Assembly: GCF_000711295.1 (NCBI RefSeq)
Contig: NZ_JOMJ01000003.1
Coordinates: 1,809,501 to 1,873,500, forward strand
Direction of reading: 5' to 3'
Source: Desulfohalovibrio reitneri
GTDB lineage: Bacteria; Desulfobacterota; Desulfovibrionia; Desulfovibrionales; Desulfovibrionaceae
Length of the DNA: 64,000 nt
Under the pieces are notes generated by a model. It searched no databases, was not told the origin of the DNA, and saw nothing but the letters and a program-made list of their open reading frames with translations. Both the position numbers and the translations under genes were made by a program. Of this stretch, positions 7,495-16,625 are shown piece after piece; position 1 is the stretch's first letter, and every line of letters begins with the position of its first letter.

Positions 7495-8502
7495 CTATTC
7501 AGAAAAGTACCAGCGGTACCACTCAACGAATTTTTTGATGCCATCTTCAATGGGTGTATCCGGCTTGAAGCCGACATCTTGCACCAGATCGTCAACATTG
7601 GCGAAGGTGGCGGGCACGTCTCCGGGCTGCATGTCCATGTAATTGCGGATGGCTTTTTTGCCCAACTCCTGCTCCAGGGCCCCGATGTACCGCTCAAGCT
7701 CCACCACGTTGTTGTTGCCGATGTTGTAGATGCGGTACGGCGCGGGAGATGTGCTGGGGTCGGGGTCTGCGCCGTCCCACTCGGGGTTGGGGGCGGCCTT
7801 GTTCATGACGACTCGCACCACGCCCTCGACGATGTCGTCGATGAAGGTGAAGTCTCGCTTCATCTTGCCGTGGTTGAATACGTTGATGGGCGTGCCTTCC
7901 AATATCCCCTTGGTGAAAAGGAAGAGCGCCATGTCCGGCCGACTCCAGGGGCCGTACACGGTAAAGAACCGCAAGCCGGTGCAAGGGATGCCGTAGAGGT
8001 AGGCGTAGCTGTGGGCCATCAGTTCGTTGGCCTTCTTGGAGGCAGCGTATAGGCTAATGGGATGGTCCACATTGTCGTGCACCGAGAAAGGCATAGTGGT
8101 GTTCAAGCCGTAGACAGAGCTGGAGGAGGCGAATACCAAGTGCCCCACCCCGCTGTGCCGGCAGCCCTCGAGGATGTGCAGGAACCCTGAAATATTTGAA
8201 TTCACATAGGATTTCGGGTTCTCCAGGGAGTAGCGCACCCCTGCCTGGGCTGCCAGGTTGACCACCGCGTCGAAGGAGTGGTCGCTGAAGAGCCGCTCCA
8301 TGGCGGCCTGGTCATTCATGTCCTCCTCAACCAGGGAGAAGCCCTCGCGGCCGTCGATCCGCTTGATGCGGTCGCGCTTGAGCTGAACGGAATAGTAGTC
8401 GGAGAAGCAGTCCAGACCCACAACCTCGTGGCCTTCATCCAGCAGTCTTCGAGAGAGGTGAAAGCCAATGAATCCGGCGGCTCCGGTGACGAGGATCTTC
8501 AT
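7495..8502 (-). CDS. NAD-dependent epimerase, UDP-glucuronate 4-epimerase type
   Basis: A 335-residue extended short-chain dehydrogenase. The Rossmann motif GAAGFIGFHL is at residues 7-16 when started at ATG 8502 (MKILVTG); an upstream in-frame ATG at 8547 would add 15 unconserved residues. The catalytic YxxxK is YAASKK, preceded by the SSSSVYG serine, and the VNSNISGFLHILEGC and RFFTVYGPWSRPDMALF segments are typical of UDP-glucuronate 4-epimerases (CapI/LpsL group) that make UDP-galacturonate for surface polysaccharide. The nucleotide sugar is inferred from family resemblance. It appears monocistronic, with its own terminator and a 130-bp gap to the slipin gene. Confidence 0.88.
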   Translation of the reverse strand: MKILVTGAAGFIGFHLSRRLLDEGHEVVGLDCFSDYYSVQLKRDRIKRIDGREGFSLVEEDMNDQAAMERLFSDHSFDAVVNLAAQAGVRYSLENPKSYVNSNISGFLHILEGCRHSGVGHLVFASSSSVYGLNTTMPFSVHDNVDHPISLYAASKKANELMAHSYAYLYGIPCTGLRFFTVYGPWSRPDMALFLFTKGILEGTPINVFNHGKMKRDFTFIDDIVEGVVRVVMNKAAPNPEWDGADPDPSTSPAPYRIYNIGNNNVVELERYIGALEQELGKKAIRNYMDMQPGDVPATFANVDDLVQDVGFKPDTPIEDGIKKFVEWYRWYFSE

Positions 8503-8631
8503 GCGCCGTCCTTGTGGCATTGTATTGGAGATGATTGCGGATTGCATCGGCCCGGACGTTCCCGCCCGGGCGCGCGTGCCGGATATAGCGAAAATGGACC
8601 AGGATGGCTACCCCGGGCGGGTCTCCGCGAG

Positions 8632-9396
8632 TTACGCCTTCTCCCCGTCCGTGTCTTTAGCCACGGCAGCCGCCAGCCGGAAGAACTCCAACGGGATGGG
8701 GATGACCGTGGAGGCATGGGAGTTCTGGCTCATCTCGTTCATGGTCTGCAGATAGCGCAGCTGCAGGGCCGCCGGATGGGCGGACATGATCTCCGCCGCT
8801 TCGGCCAGCCGGTTGGCCGCCTGGTATTCGCCCTCGGCGTTGATAACCTTGGCCCGGCGGTCGCGTTCCGCTTCGGCCTGCCGCGCCATGGCCCGCTGCA
8901 TTTCCTGGGGCAGGTCGATGTACTTCAACTCCACCGCCGTGACCTTGATGCCCCAGGGATCGGTGTGCTCGTCCAGAATGGACTGGACCTGCTGGTTTAC
9001 CTCCTCGCGCCGCGAAAGCAGGTCGTCCAGGTCCACCGAGCCGCAGACGCTGCGCAAGGTGGTCTGGGCCAATTGGGAGGTGGCGAACATGTAGTCCTCC
9101 ACTTCGATGATGGCCTTCACCGGGTCCACCACTCGGAAGTAGACCACCGCGTTGACCTTCACGCTGACGTTGTCGCGGGTGATGACGTCCTGATTGGGCA
9201 CGTCCATGGCGAGGATTCGCAGGGAGACGCGCAGCATGCGGTCCACAACGGGAATGAGGATGATGAGCCCCGGCCCCTTGGCCTTGATGACCCGCCCCAG
9301 GCGGAAAACCACGCCGCGCTCGTACTCGTTGAGCACCTTGATGGCGACGAACAGCAGCAGGATGACGACGGCCAGGATGGGCAGAAAGGTGGTCAT
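8632..9396 (-). CDS. Slipin (stomatin/prohibitin-family SPFH protein)
   Basis: A 254-residue SPFH-domain protein anchored by one N-terminal hydrophobic helix (residues about 4-20), then [14 protein letters not shown] and the SPFH body with [15 protein letters not shown], a long C-terminal coiled coil ([22 protein letters not shown]) and a hydrophobic tail [14 protein letters not shown]. Slipins form oligomeric membrane scaffolds. The start codon overlaps the nfeD stop by 4 nt (ATGA), the classic nfeD-slipin pairing; in archaea the NfeD protease is known to cut the hydrophobic C-terminal region of its stomatin partner. Confidence 0.92.
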   Translation of the reverse strand: MTTFLPILAVVILLLFVAIKVLNEYERGVVFRLGRVIKAKGPGLIILIPVVDRMLRVSLRILAMDVPNQDVITRDNVSVKVNAVVYFRVVDPVKAIIEVEDYMFATSQLAQTTLRSVCGSVDLDDLLSRREEVNQQVQSILDEHTDPWGIKVTAVELKYIDLPQEMQRAMARQAEAERDRRAKVINAEGEYQAANRLAEAAEIMSAHPAALQLRYLQTMNEMSQNSHASTVIPIPLEFFRLAAAVAKDTDGEKA

Positions 9397-10736
9397 GTCA
9401 GATTTTCCTTGTGGTTGGTTGCCGGCCGGACCACCAGCTTCAGACCGCTGGCCTCGGCCACCTCGACGACGGCCCCGGGTTCAAGGGCCTGGCCCGAGTC
9501 CGTCGTGGCGCTCCAAAGCTCGCCCCGCACCGAGACCTGCCCCGCGCCTTCCCGCCAGAAGCGGACCACGCCCAGCTCCCCCACCATGGCCTCCAGCCCG
9601 CCGGATGGCGCGGCCATGTGCGCCTTGGCCGCCAGAAACACGGCCAGGCCGAGCAACACGGCCAGCCCGCCTACGGTGACGGCGATGGTGGACAGGGGCA
9701 GGCGCGGCGTCCCGCCGGAGCCCTCCGGGAAAAGGATGATCGACCCCACCAGCAGGGCGGCCACGCCCGCCACGCTGAGCAGGCCGTAACTGGTGACGTG
9801 CACCTCCAGCAGGAACAGCACCAGCCCGAAGACCAGCAGGGCCAGTCCGGCCGCGCTGGTGGGCAGGATGGACAGGGCGTACAGCGCCAGCAGCAGGCAG
9901 AAGCCGCCCAGCACACCGGGAAAGATGGCCCCGGGGGAGGATAGCTCGAAGAAGAGTCCGGCCATGCCGCCCAGCAGCAGGAAATAGGCTATCTGCGGGT
10001 CCAGCAGCCAGGCCAGGGCCTTGTAGCGGAAGGAGGGCTCCAGGGGGATGATGCGCACGCTTTCCGGATCGAAGCGCAGCATCTCGCCGCCGAAGGGCAC
10101 CCCCTTGGCCGCCGCCTGCTCCAGCAGGTCGCGCGGGGAGTCGGCCACCATGTCGATGACCTTGAGCATGGCCGCCTCCTCCGCGGTGATGGAGACGGCT
10201 TCCTCAACCGCCTTCTCGTACCACTCCACGTTGCGCCCCCTGGACTCGGCCACACCGCGCACAAAGCTGAGGATGTCGTTCTTCACCTTGCGGGCCATGG
10301 TCTCGTCCATCTCCCCGCCGCCCACGGGCACGGGCGAGGCCGCGCCGATGGTGGTCTGCGGGGCCATGGCCGCCAGGGAGGACGCGGCCACCAGAAAGAC
10401 CCCGGCCGAGGCGGCGCGCGAGCCGGACGGGCCCACCCACACGGCCACCGGCACGGGCGAGCCCAGGATGCGCTGCACCATGTCGCGCATGGCCTTGGCC
10501 GTGCCGCCGGGGGTGTCAAGCTCCACCAACACCATGTCCGCCTCGCGCTCTGCCGCGGCAGCTATGGCCTGGCCCAGCAGGCCGTCCTGCGCAGGGCTGA
10601 TGCCGCCCTCGATGCGCACGGAAACCACCTCGAACGGCTCCCCTCCCGCCTTTCCGTCAGGCTGGGAAACGGCGGTACCAGCAGCCAGAAGCAGCAGTCC
10701 GGCCAGAAGCGCGGCCAGGGAAAGTTTGCCGACCAT
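9393..10736 (-). CDS. nfeD: NfeD-family membrane serine protease (ClpP class)
   Basis: A 447-residue long-form NfeD protein. A signal peptide ([20 protein letters not shown]) precedes a ClpP/crotonase-like protease domain with the nucleophile serine in [12 protein letters not shown] and a probable general-base lysine at KNDILSF, so it belongs to the Ser-Lys dyad group. About five membrane helices follow (from [17 protein letters not shown]), then a C-terminal OB-fold NfeD domain ([20 protein letters not shown]). It acts at the membrane in protein quality control with slipin, whose gene overlaps it. The start ATG at 10736 directly precedes the signal peptide. Confidence 0.92.
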   Translation of the reverse strand: MVGKLSLAALLAGLLLLAAGTAVSQPDGKAGGEPFEVVSVRIEGGISPAQDGLLGQAIAAAAEREADMVLVELDTPGGTAKAMRDMVQRILGSPVPVAVWVGPSGSRAASAGVFLVAASSLAAMAPQTTIGAASPVPVGGGEMDETMARKVKNDILSFVRGVAESRGRNVEWYEKAVEEAVSITAEEAAMLKVIDMVADSPRDLLEQAAAKGVPFGGEMLRFDPESVRIIPLEPSFRYKALAWLLDPQIAYFLLLGGMAGLFFELSSPGAIFPGVLGGFCLLLALYALSILPTSAAGLALLVFGLVLFLLEVHVTSYGLLSVAGVAALLVGSIILFPEGSGGTPRLPLSTIAVTVGGLAVLLGLAVFLAAKAHMAAPSGGLEAMVGELGVVRFWREGAGQVSVRGELWSATTDSGQALEPGAVVEVAEASGLKLVVRPATNHKENLT

Positions 10737-10777
10737 ACAGCCTTTCTACCCCAGGGGCGGTGGCGCGGCAAGGGCTG

Positions 10778-11557
10778 TCAGGAAACGTCAGTGGAGATGG
10801 AGGACAGCGCCTGGAAGGTGGTGCGCATGGAGCTCACGTCCTGGTCCACCAGTTGAGCTGGGGAAGGCAGGAAAAGGATGTTCAGCCCCTGGAAGGTGAA
10901 GCGGCAGTGCCGGTAGGGGCGTTCCGGAAAGAGGATCATGGCCGCCCGCTTGCCGAATACCGCCAGGGTGTGGACGTTGGCGCGCGACGCGCCCCGCCAG
11001 AACAGCGCCGGCTTGGCCGTGGGCTGGCTGGCGGGGGAGTCGGCCCGGGGTTGGCTGACGGGCCAAAAGGTCGAGAAGCCCTTGGGCCAGGCCAGCTTGG
11101 TCAACAGCCTGCGCCAAATGTCGCCCCGCTCCCGGTTGGGCTCGCCGCCCAGGTCGCGGCACAGTTCGAAATAGGTGAATACCACCTTGGCGTTGGGATT
11201 AAGGCGTTGCAGATAGGTGTCCCAGGGAGCGGGCCAGGTCTGGTTCGCATCCGTCCGTGTTCCTTGCAGATAGGCCTGCATGGAGGGCGATCCGGAACGG
11301 TTTGCGGATAGTTGCGGATCAGGGGATTTCCGCGCCCTGTCCGGAGCGGCCTTGGCCTGGGTGGGCTGCCCACCGGGAGCGGGGCGCTCGGCTTGGCGCG
11401 CCTGTGGGGCGGGGCGTTGCTGGGACGCCCGCTGGCGCGCTTGCCTTGCGGGCTTGGGCGCGGGCCAGCCCTCCTCGCGGTAGAGAAAGCGCACGCCTTG
11501 CTCCAGCCACGGACGCAGGTGCTCGGGCAGGTCTAGAGAAGCGAAACGTGATCCCAT
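10778..11557 (-). CDS. Uncharacterised protein with proline/glutamine-rich N-terminal region
   Basis: Not recognised. Started at ATG 11557 (MGSRFASLDLPEHLRPWLEQ), it has 259 residues and overlaps the end of coaBC by 25 bp; an upstream ATG at 11596 would extend the overlap. Residues about 35-90 are a low-complexity Pro/Gln/Arg/Ala linker. The C-terminal half looks folded: FTYFELCRDLGGEPNRERGDIWRRLL, FWRGASRANVHTLAVFGKRAAM, then a hydrophobic segment and the QALSS tail. It has no signal peptide. The overlap suggests co-transcription and translational coupling with coaBC, but nothing ties it to coenzyme A synthesis. Confidence 0.6.
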   Translation of the reverse strand: MGSRFASLDLPEHLRPWLEQGVRFLYREEGWPAPKPARQARQRASQQRPAPQARQAERPAPGGQPTQAKAAPDRARKSPDPQLSANRSGSPSMQAYLQGTRTDANQTWPAPWDTYLQRLNPNAKVVFTYFELCRDLGGEPNRERGDIWRRLLTKLAWPKGFSTFWPVSQPRADSPASQPTAKPALFWRGASRANVHTLAVFGKRAAMILFPERPYRHCRFTFQGLNILFLPSPAQLVDQDVSSMRTTFQALSSISTDVS

Positions 11558-12747
11558 ATGCGCCAGGCAACCTCGGTCTTGGGCAGGCTGGGCCATTGCT
11601 CGACGCGGCCATGCCCGTCCACCAGAACCACGGCGTTGTCCGCCGAGCCGAAAGCGGAGACGGCGTTGCCCACCACCATGTCGCAGCCCTTGCGCTGGAG
11701 CTTGTCGCGCGCCCCGGCCGCAGGATCCCCGGACTCGGCGGCAAAACCGACCAGCTTCTGCCCCTCCCGGCGCGAACCGCCGAGGGAGGCCAGCACGTCG
11801 GGGTTGGCCTCCAGGGTGAGTTCCAGCTCGCTCCGCCCGGCCTTCTTCAGCTTGCCGCCCTCATGCGGACGGGGACGGAAGTCGGCCACGGCCGCGGCGC
11901 AGACGCCCACGTCCGCCTCGGGCCAGAGGTCGGTGGCCGCCTTGTGCATGTCGCGCGCCGTCTCCACGTCCACCCGGTCGATGCCCTCGGGCAGGCTCGG
12001 GCAGCCCGGACCGCACACGGCCGTCACCCGCGCCCCGCGCAGCCAGGCGGACACGGCCAGGGCCGCGCCCATGGTGCCGCTGGAGGGATTGGACCAGAAG
12101 CGGACCGGATCGAACCACTCCCGGGTGGGCCCCATGGTCAAAAGCACGCGGGTTCCGTCCAGGTCGCGGCTCGCCATGGCACGCAGGACGGTCCAGGCGA
12201 TGGCCTCCACCTCGGCCATACGGCCCGCTCCTTCCTCGCCGCAGGCCACCCCTCCGGCCACGGGGCCGACAAGGATGACGCCGCGCGAGGCCAGCTTGGC
12301 CACGTTCTCGCGGGTGGCCGGGGCGTCCCACATGCGGGGGTTCATGGCCGGGGCGGCCACCACCGGGCCGCCGAAGGCCAGGGCCTGGGCGGAAAGCATG
12401 TCGTCCGCCAGGCCGTGCGCCAGCTTGGCCAGCACGTTGGCCGTGGCCGGGGCGATGACCAGGCAGTCCGCGTTCTGGGCGGGCTCCAGGTGGCCGTAGA
12501 TGTCCGGCGCGGGTGGGTCGCCCGCCTCGGGATACATGGCTCCGTAGACCGGAGCCGCGCCCAGGGCCTCTAGGGAGAGGGGGGTGACGAAGCGGGAGGC
12601 GGCGCGGGTCAGGGTGGCGCCCACCGAAGCGCCCGCGCCAATTAGCTCCCGCACCAGGGAAGCCGCCTTGAGGCAGGCCACGCTGCCGCTGAGGCCCAGG
12701 TGGGCGCGGCGGCCGGTGAAGTGGCGGAAATCAGCCGGTCTGAGCAT
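11533..12747 (-). CDS. coaBC: Bifunctional phosphopantothenoylcysteine decarboxylase / phosphopantothenate-cysteine ligase
   Basis: A 404-residue Dfp protein that performs two successive steps of coenzyme A synthesis. The N-terminal flavoprotein domain (CoaC) has the FMN-binding GLSGSVACLKA start, the active-site histidine in YGHLEPAQNADCLVIAPATAN, the PAMN substrate motif and the catalytic cysteine in GGVACGEEGAGRM. The C-terminal ligase (CoaB) begins about residue 195 with VLLTMGPTREWFDPVRFWSN, and carries ADFRP and the catalytic-lysine region GGKLKKAG. Length is normal. It sits between a lipoprotein gene (7 bp upstream) and an overlapping unknown gene, all minus. Confidence 0.94.
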   Translation of the reverse strand: MLRPADFRHFTGRRAHLGLSGSVACLKAASLVRELIGAGASVGATLTRAASRFVTPLSLEALGAAPVYGAMYPEAGDPPAPDIYGHLEPAQNADCLVIAPATANVLAKLAHGLADDMLSAQALAFGGPVVAAPAMNPRMWDAPATRENVAKLASRGVILVGPVAGGVACGEEGAGRMAEVEAIAWTVLRAMASRDLDGTRVLLTMGPTREWFDPVRFWSNPSSGTMGAALAVSAWLRGARVTAVCGPGCPSLPEGIDRVDVETARDMHKAATDLWPEADVGVCAAAVADFRPRPHEGGKLKKAGRSELELTLEANPDVLASLGGSRREGQKLVGFAAESGDPAAGARDKLQRKGCDMVVGNAVSAFGSADNAVVLVDGHGRVEQWPSLPKTEVAWRIWDHVSLL

Positions 12748-12754
12748 GGGCTGG

Positions 12755-13276
12755 CTATTCGCCGAGGCTCTGCTCCTGCACGCCGCCGGGCATGGACTTG
12801 GAGCCGGAGCCGGAGGTTTTCAGGTCCACCAGCCAGACCTCGACGTGGGTGTTGGAGAAGGACTCGTCCGTGACCTTGATCATGCAGACCTTCTGGTACT
12901 TCTCGAATACCAGCACGGAGCGGTCGGACTTGAGGATGTTGACCATGCGCCAGTTGTCCTTCTCCATGTTCTTGATGAAGAAGTTGACCAAATCCAGATG
13001 CTCGATGTCGCCGTCGAAGATCTGGGAGCCGATCTTGAACTGCGGGGTCTCCATGACCACGGACTTGGAGTCGTCGTACTTGAGGTCCTTGTGGATGAGG
13101 ACGTCGTCGAAGTCGTAGTAGTAGTGGACCTCTTCGTACTGCTGCCTGCTCCCGTCCGGGGAGTCGGCGCCGCCTCCGCCGCCAGCTTCCGAGCCGCCGG
13201 TGCTCTTGAGGGATTCACAGCCCATCAGGCCGAGGCACAGAACCAGACAAATCGTCCACAGGATAGTCGCACGCAT
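12755..13276 (-). CDS. Small putative lipoprotein
   Basis: A 173-residue secreted lipoprotein when started at ATG 13276, which places a typical signal (MRATILWTICLVLCLGLMGC) with lipobox LMGC directly at the N-terminus; an upstream ATG at 13381 would add 35 unlikely residues. After a Gly/Ser-rich linker the body is acidic and tyrosine-rich (YEEVHYYYDFDDVLIHKDL) and has a compact domain (DIEHLDLVNFFIKNMEKDNWRMV, VCMIKVTDE). The domain resembles small periplasmic lipoproteins of Desulfovibrio of unknown role. It is divergent from queA, with about 125 bp between them, and reads toward coaBC. Confidence 0.72.
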   Translation of the reverse strand: MRATILWTICLVLCLGLMGCESLKSTGGSEAGGGGGADSPDGSRQQYEEVHYYYDFDDVLIHKDLKYDDSKSVVMETPQFKIGSQIFDGDIEHLDLVNFFIKNMEKDNWRMVNILKSDRSVLVFEKYQKVCMIKVTDESFSNTHVEVWLVDLKTSGSGSKSMPGGVQEQSLGE

Positions 13277-13402
13277 GGGGTCTTTTCTCCTTGCAACACA
13301 GGGGAATCGCCCGGATTTGCGCCCCGCGCCCGCTTGGGCTATGCAGGGCGTCCGCCTCCGGGCATTCAGCACGAGGTACACCTTTCAAGATCAAACCACA
13401 AG

Positions 13403-14530
13403 ATGTCCGCTTCCCACAACCACATGGACGAACATTCCGGCGCGGGTCCGACCCATCCCGACCTGCTGCTTTCCAGCTACGGCTTCGAGCTGCCCGAGGA
13501 GCAGATCGCCCAGCACCCGCCCCGGGAGCGCGGAGCCTCGCGGATCATGGTCCTGGACAGGCGGAGCGGCGAGACCTCGGAAGCCGCCTTCGCCGACCTG
13601 CCGGACCTGCTGCCGCCGGGCGCGCTGCTGGTGGCCAACGACTCGGCCGTGGTCCCGGCGCGGGTGGCCGGCACCCGGCCCACCGGCGGCCGGGTGGAGC
13701 TGCTGCTGCTCACCCCGCCTCCCCTGCTCCAGCCCGGGGAAACGGCCGACGGCTCCCGCACGGCCGAGGCCGAGGGACTGCTGAAGGCCTCCAAGCGCAT
13801 CCCCGAGGGCGAGGTGCTGACCTTCCCAGAGGGGCTGACCGCCGAGGTGCTGCGGCGCGGCGATTTCGGCCGCCACGCCCTGCGGCTCACCTGGCGAGGG
13901 GACCTGGGGGAGGTGCTCTCCCGGGCCGGGGCCGTGCCCCTGCCACCCTACATTCGCCGCGCCCCGGAGGACATGGACCGCGAGCGCTACCAGACCGTAT
14001 ACGCCGACGCCGCCCGGGCTGGCAGCGTGGCGGCCCCGACGGCCGGGCTGCACTTCACCCCGGACCTGCGGGAGCGGCTGGTGGAGGCGGGCTTCGGCTG
14101 GACCTCGGTGACGCTGTACGTGGGCTACGGTACCTTCTCCCCCATCCGGGTGGAGGATCTGCGGGAGCACCACATGCACGCCGAGTGGATCGAGGTAGGG
14201 CCGGAGACGGCCGAGGCCGTGGCCAGGGCCAAAGCGGAGGGCCGCCCGGTGGTGGCCGTAGGCACAACCTCCGCGCGGGTGCTGGAGGGCATGCATCAAG
14301 CCCTGGGGCATGTCGGCGCCTTCCGGGGCGAGACGGACATTTTCATGCGGCCGGGCTACGAGTTCAAGGTGGTGGACGGCCTGCTGACCAACTTCCATTT
14401 ACCTTTCTCAAGCCTTATACTACTAGTTTCTGCGTTCGCGGGGAGGCGGCGGATTCTGGAAACATACGCGCGGGCCGTGCGCTCGGGCTTCCGCTTTTTC
14501 TCCTACGGCGACGCCATGCTCATCAGATAG
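13403..14530 (+). CDS. queA: S-adenosylmethionine:tRNA ribosyltransferase-isomerase QueA
   Basis: A 375-residue enzyme that transfers and isomerises the ribosyl part of SAM onto 7-aminomethyl-7-deazaguanine in tRNA, giving epoxyqueuosine. Hallmarks are LLSSYGFELPEEQIAQHPPRER near the start, ALLVANDSAVVPAR, the PLPPYIRR motif, APTAGLHFTP, YVGYGTFSPIR, VGTTSARVLEG and TDIFMRPGYEFKVVDGLLTNFHLP. The first 17 residues are a non-conserved, histidine-containing tail; a start nearer LLSSYGF is possible. The 2-oxoacid:ferredoxin oxidoreductase operon begins 34 bp downstream in the same direction. Confidence 0.95.
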   Translation: MSASHNHMDEHSGAGPTHPDLLLSSYGFELPEEQIAQHPPRERGASRIMVLDRRSGETSEAAFADLPDLLPPGALLVANDSAVVPARVAGTRPTGGRVELLLLTPPPLLQPGETADGSRTAEAEGLLKASKRIPEGEVLTFPEGLTAEVLRRGDFGRHALRLTWRGDLGEVLSRAGAVPLPPYIRRAPEDMDRERYQTVYADAARAGSVAAPTAGLHFTPDLRERLVEAGFGWTSVTLYVGYGTFSPIRVEDLREHHMHAEWIEVGPETAEAVARAKAEGRPVVAVGTTSARVLEGMHQALGHVGAFRGETDIFMRPGYEFKVVDGLLTNFHLPFSSLILLVSAFAGRRRILETYARAVRSGFRFFSYGDAMLIR

Positions 14531-14564
14531 GCCCCGGCGGGGGCCGTTTCGTCAGGAGGACCGG

Positions 14565-14798
14565 ATGTCCCGCATCGAGATTCAGGAAGACCGCTGCAAA
14601 GGCTGCCTGCTGTGCACCGTGGCCTGTCCCGTCGACCTGCTGCGCCAGGCCGACCGCTTCAACGCCATGGGCTACAAGGTGGTCGAGGCGGACCCCGAGC
14701 GTCTGGAGGAATGCACCGGCTGCGCCGCCTGCGCCAAGCTGTGCCCGGACTGCTGCATCACCGTCTACCGCACCGCGAAGAAGGCAAAGGAGGGCTAG
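14565..14798 (+). CDS. 2-oxoacid:ferredoxin oxidoreductase delta subunit (2x[4Fe-4S] ferredoxin)
   Basis: A 77-residue dicluster ferredoxin with two cluster motifs, CKGCLLCTVACP and CTGCAACAKLCPDCC. It is the delta subunit of a four-subunit 2-oxoacid:ferredoxin oxidoreductase and shuttles electrons from the TPP-bearing subunit to soluble ferredoxin. AGGAGG ribosome-binding site at 14555-14560. The next gene (alpha) starts 1 bp after the stop codon, so this is the first gene of a tightly packed delta-alpha-beta-gamma operon; that order is common for KorDABC/VorDBAC enzymes. Confidence 0.9.
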   Translation: MSRIEIQEDRCKGCLLCTVACPVDLLRQADRFNAMGYKVVEADPERLEECTGCAACAKLCPDCCITVYRTAKKAKEG

Positions 14799-14799
14799 G

Positions 14800-15861
14800 A
14801 TGGCCGAGCGCATCTTCATCAAGGGCAACGAGGCCATCTCCCGGGGGGCCCTGGCCGCCGGGTGCCGCTGCTACTTCGGCTACCCCATCACCCCCCAGAA
14901 CGACATTCCCGAATTCCTCTCCACCGCCATGTGCGAGGCCGGAGGGGAGTTCGTGCAGGCCGAGAGCGAGGTGGCCGCGGCCAACATGCTGCTGGGCGCC
15001 GCCGCCTGCGGCGTGCGAGCCATGACCTCCTCCTCCTCGCCCGGCGTGTCGCTGAAGCAGGAGGCCATATCCTACCTGGCCGGGTCCCAGCTGCCCGCGG
15101 TCATCGTCAACATGAACCGGGGCGGACCCGGGCTGGGCGACATCGGCCCCTCCCAGGGCGACTACTTCCAGTCGGTCAAGGGCGGCGGCCACGGCGACTA
15201 CCGCACCCTGGTGCTGGCCCCGGCCACCTGCCAGGAAGCCTACGACCTGACCATCGACGCCTTCGATCTGGCTTTCAAGTACCGCAACCCGGTCATGATC
15301 CTGGGCGACGCCATCCTGGGCCAGATGAAGGAACCCATCACCCCCCGTGAGGACCGCGCCCCGGATCCGGACGAGGCCTCCGACTGGCGGCTGGACGGGG
15401 CCCAGGGCCGCGAGAAGCGGTTGCTGAAATCCCTCCACCTGGAAGAGGGCGCCCTGGCCGGGCACAACCGCGCCCTGGCCGCCAAATACGAGTCCATGGT
15501 CTCGGAAATCCGCTACGAGGAGTTCGAGACCGGGGACGCCGACCTGGTCATCTGCGCCTACGGCTCCATCGGCCGCATCGCCAAGAGCGCCGTGCGCGCC
15601 CTGCGGGCGGAGGGACACAAGGTGGGGCTGTTCCGGCCCATCACCCTCTACCCCTTCCCCACCGCCGTCCTGTCCAACCTGGCCGAGCAGGGCAAGCGGT
15701 TTTTGACCATCGAACACAACCTGGGCCAGATGGTTGAGGACGTCCGCCTGTCCGTGCTGCCCAAGTCGGACAGCGCCTTCTACGGCGTCATGCCCGGTGA
15801 ACTGCCCACGCCGGACCAGTTCCTGGAGCCCATCCGCAACCATCTCGGTCAGGGAGCGTAG
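14800..15861 (+). CDS. vorB: 2-oxoacid:ferredoxin oxidoreductase alpha subunit (VorB/KorA type)
   Basis: A 353-residue pyrimidine-binding subunit. It starts MAERIFIKGNEAISRGAL, followed by the conserved CRCYFGYPITPQNDIPEF, the ESEVAAANMLLGAAACG helix and TSSSSPGVSLKQE, all marks of the POR/KOR/VOR alpha family. Near the C-terminus are YGSIGRIAKSAVRALRAEG and LFRPITLYPFP of the domain II fold. Homologues are usually called 3-methyl-2-oxobutanoate (VorB) or 2-oxoglutarate (KorA) oxidoreductases; substrate cannot be decided from sequence alone, so the symbol is provisional. ATG overlaps an AGGATGG context immediately after the ferredoxin stop. Confidence 0.9.
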   Translation: MAERIFIKGNEAISRGALAAGCRCYFGYPITPQNDIPEFLSTAMCEAGGEFVQAESEVAAANMLLGAAACGVRAMTSSSSPGVSLKQEAISYLAGSQLPAVIVNMNRGGPGLGDIGPSQGDYFQSVKGGGHGDYRTLVLAPATCQEAYDLTIDAFDLAFKYRNPVMILGDAILGQMKEPITPREDRAPDPDEASDWRLDGAQGREKRLLKSLHLEEGALAGHNRALAAKYESMVSEIRYEEFETGDADLVICAYGSIGRIAKSAVRALRAEGHKVGLFRPITLYPFPTAVLSNLAEQGKRFLTIEHNLGQMVEDVRLSVLPKSDSAFYGVMPGELPTPDQFLEPIRNHLGQGA

Positions 15862-15863
15862 CC

Positions 15864-16625
15864 ATGACAGAGAAGACCGTCTTTTCCCGGCCCGAATCGG
15901 TCATCGACCGGGCCACCCACTATTGCCCAGGCTGCCAGCACGGCGTCATACACCGCTTGGTGGGCGAGGTGCTGGACGAGATGAAGCTCACGGAGAAGAC
16001 CATCCTGGCCAGCTCCATCGGCTGCTCCGTGTTCCTTTACAACTACCTGAACGTGGACGCCGTGGAGGCGCCCCACGGCCGCGCTCCCGCAGTGGCCACC
16101 GGAGTCAAGCGCGCCCGGCCGGACAACTTCGTGTTCGCCTACCAGGGCGACGGCGACCTGGCCTCCATCGGCCTGGCCGAGATCGTGCATGCGGCCAACC
16201 GGGGCGAGCGGCTGTCCATCGTCTTCGTCAACAACACGGTCTACGGCATGACTGGCGGCCAGATGGCCCCCACCACCCTGGCAGGGCAGAAGACCACCAC
16301 CTGCACCGCGGGCCGCTGCCCATCCAGCCAGGGAGCGCCCCTGCGCATGGCCGAGATGCTGGCTCCCCTGGAGGGTGTGGTCTACTGCGCCCGCACCGCG
16401 GTGGATACGGTCAAGCACCTGACCCAGGCCAAAAAGGCCATCCGCAAGGCGTTCGAGGTACAGGCAAAAGGGCAGGGGTTCGGCTTTGTCGAGCTTCTGG
16501 CCACCTGCCCCACCAACTGGCGGATGACTCCAACCAAGGCCAACGAACGCATCGCCGAGGAGATGATTCCGGTCTTCCCCCTGGGCGTGTACAAGGACGA
16601 GAGCCAAACCCGGGAGGCCTGCTGA
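15864..16625 (+). CDS. vorA: 2-oxoacid:ferredoxin oxidoreductase beta subunit (TPP-binding)
   Basis: A 253-residue subunit that binds thiamine diphosphate and the proximal cluster. CPGCQHG near residue 21 is the conserved cluster/TPP-domain cysteine motif, SSIGCSVF follows, and the TPP-Mg2+ motif is YQGDGDLASIGLAEIVHAANRG with FVNNTVYGMTGGQMAPTT. It couples oxidative decarboxylation of a branched-chain 2-oxoacid or 2-oxoglutarate to CoA and ferredoxin reduction. Only 2 bp separate it from the alpha gene, and its stop overlaps the gamma start (TGATG). Symbol provisional, as for the alpha subunit. Confidence 0.9.
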   Translation: MTEKTVFSRPESVIDRATHYCPGCQHGVIHRLVGEVLDEMKLTEKTILASSIGCSVFLYNYLNVDAVEAPHGRAPAVATGVKRARPDNFVFAYQGDGDLASIGLAEIVHAANRGERLSIVFVNNTVYGMTGGQMAPTTLAGQKTTTCTAGRCPSSQGAPLRMAEMLAPLEGVVYCARTAVDTVKHLTQAKKAIRKAFEVQAKGQGFGFVELLATCPTNWRMTPTKANERIAEEMIPVFPLGVYKDESQTREAC

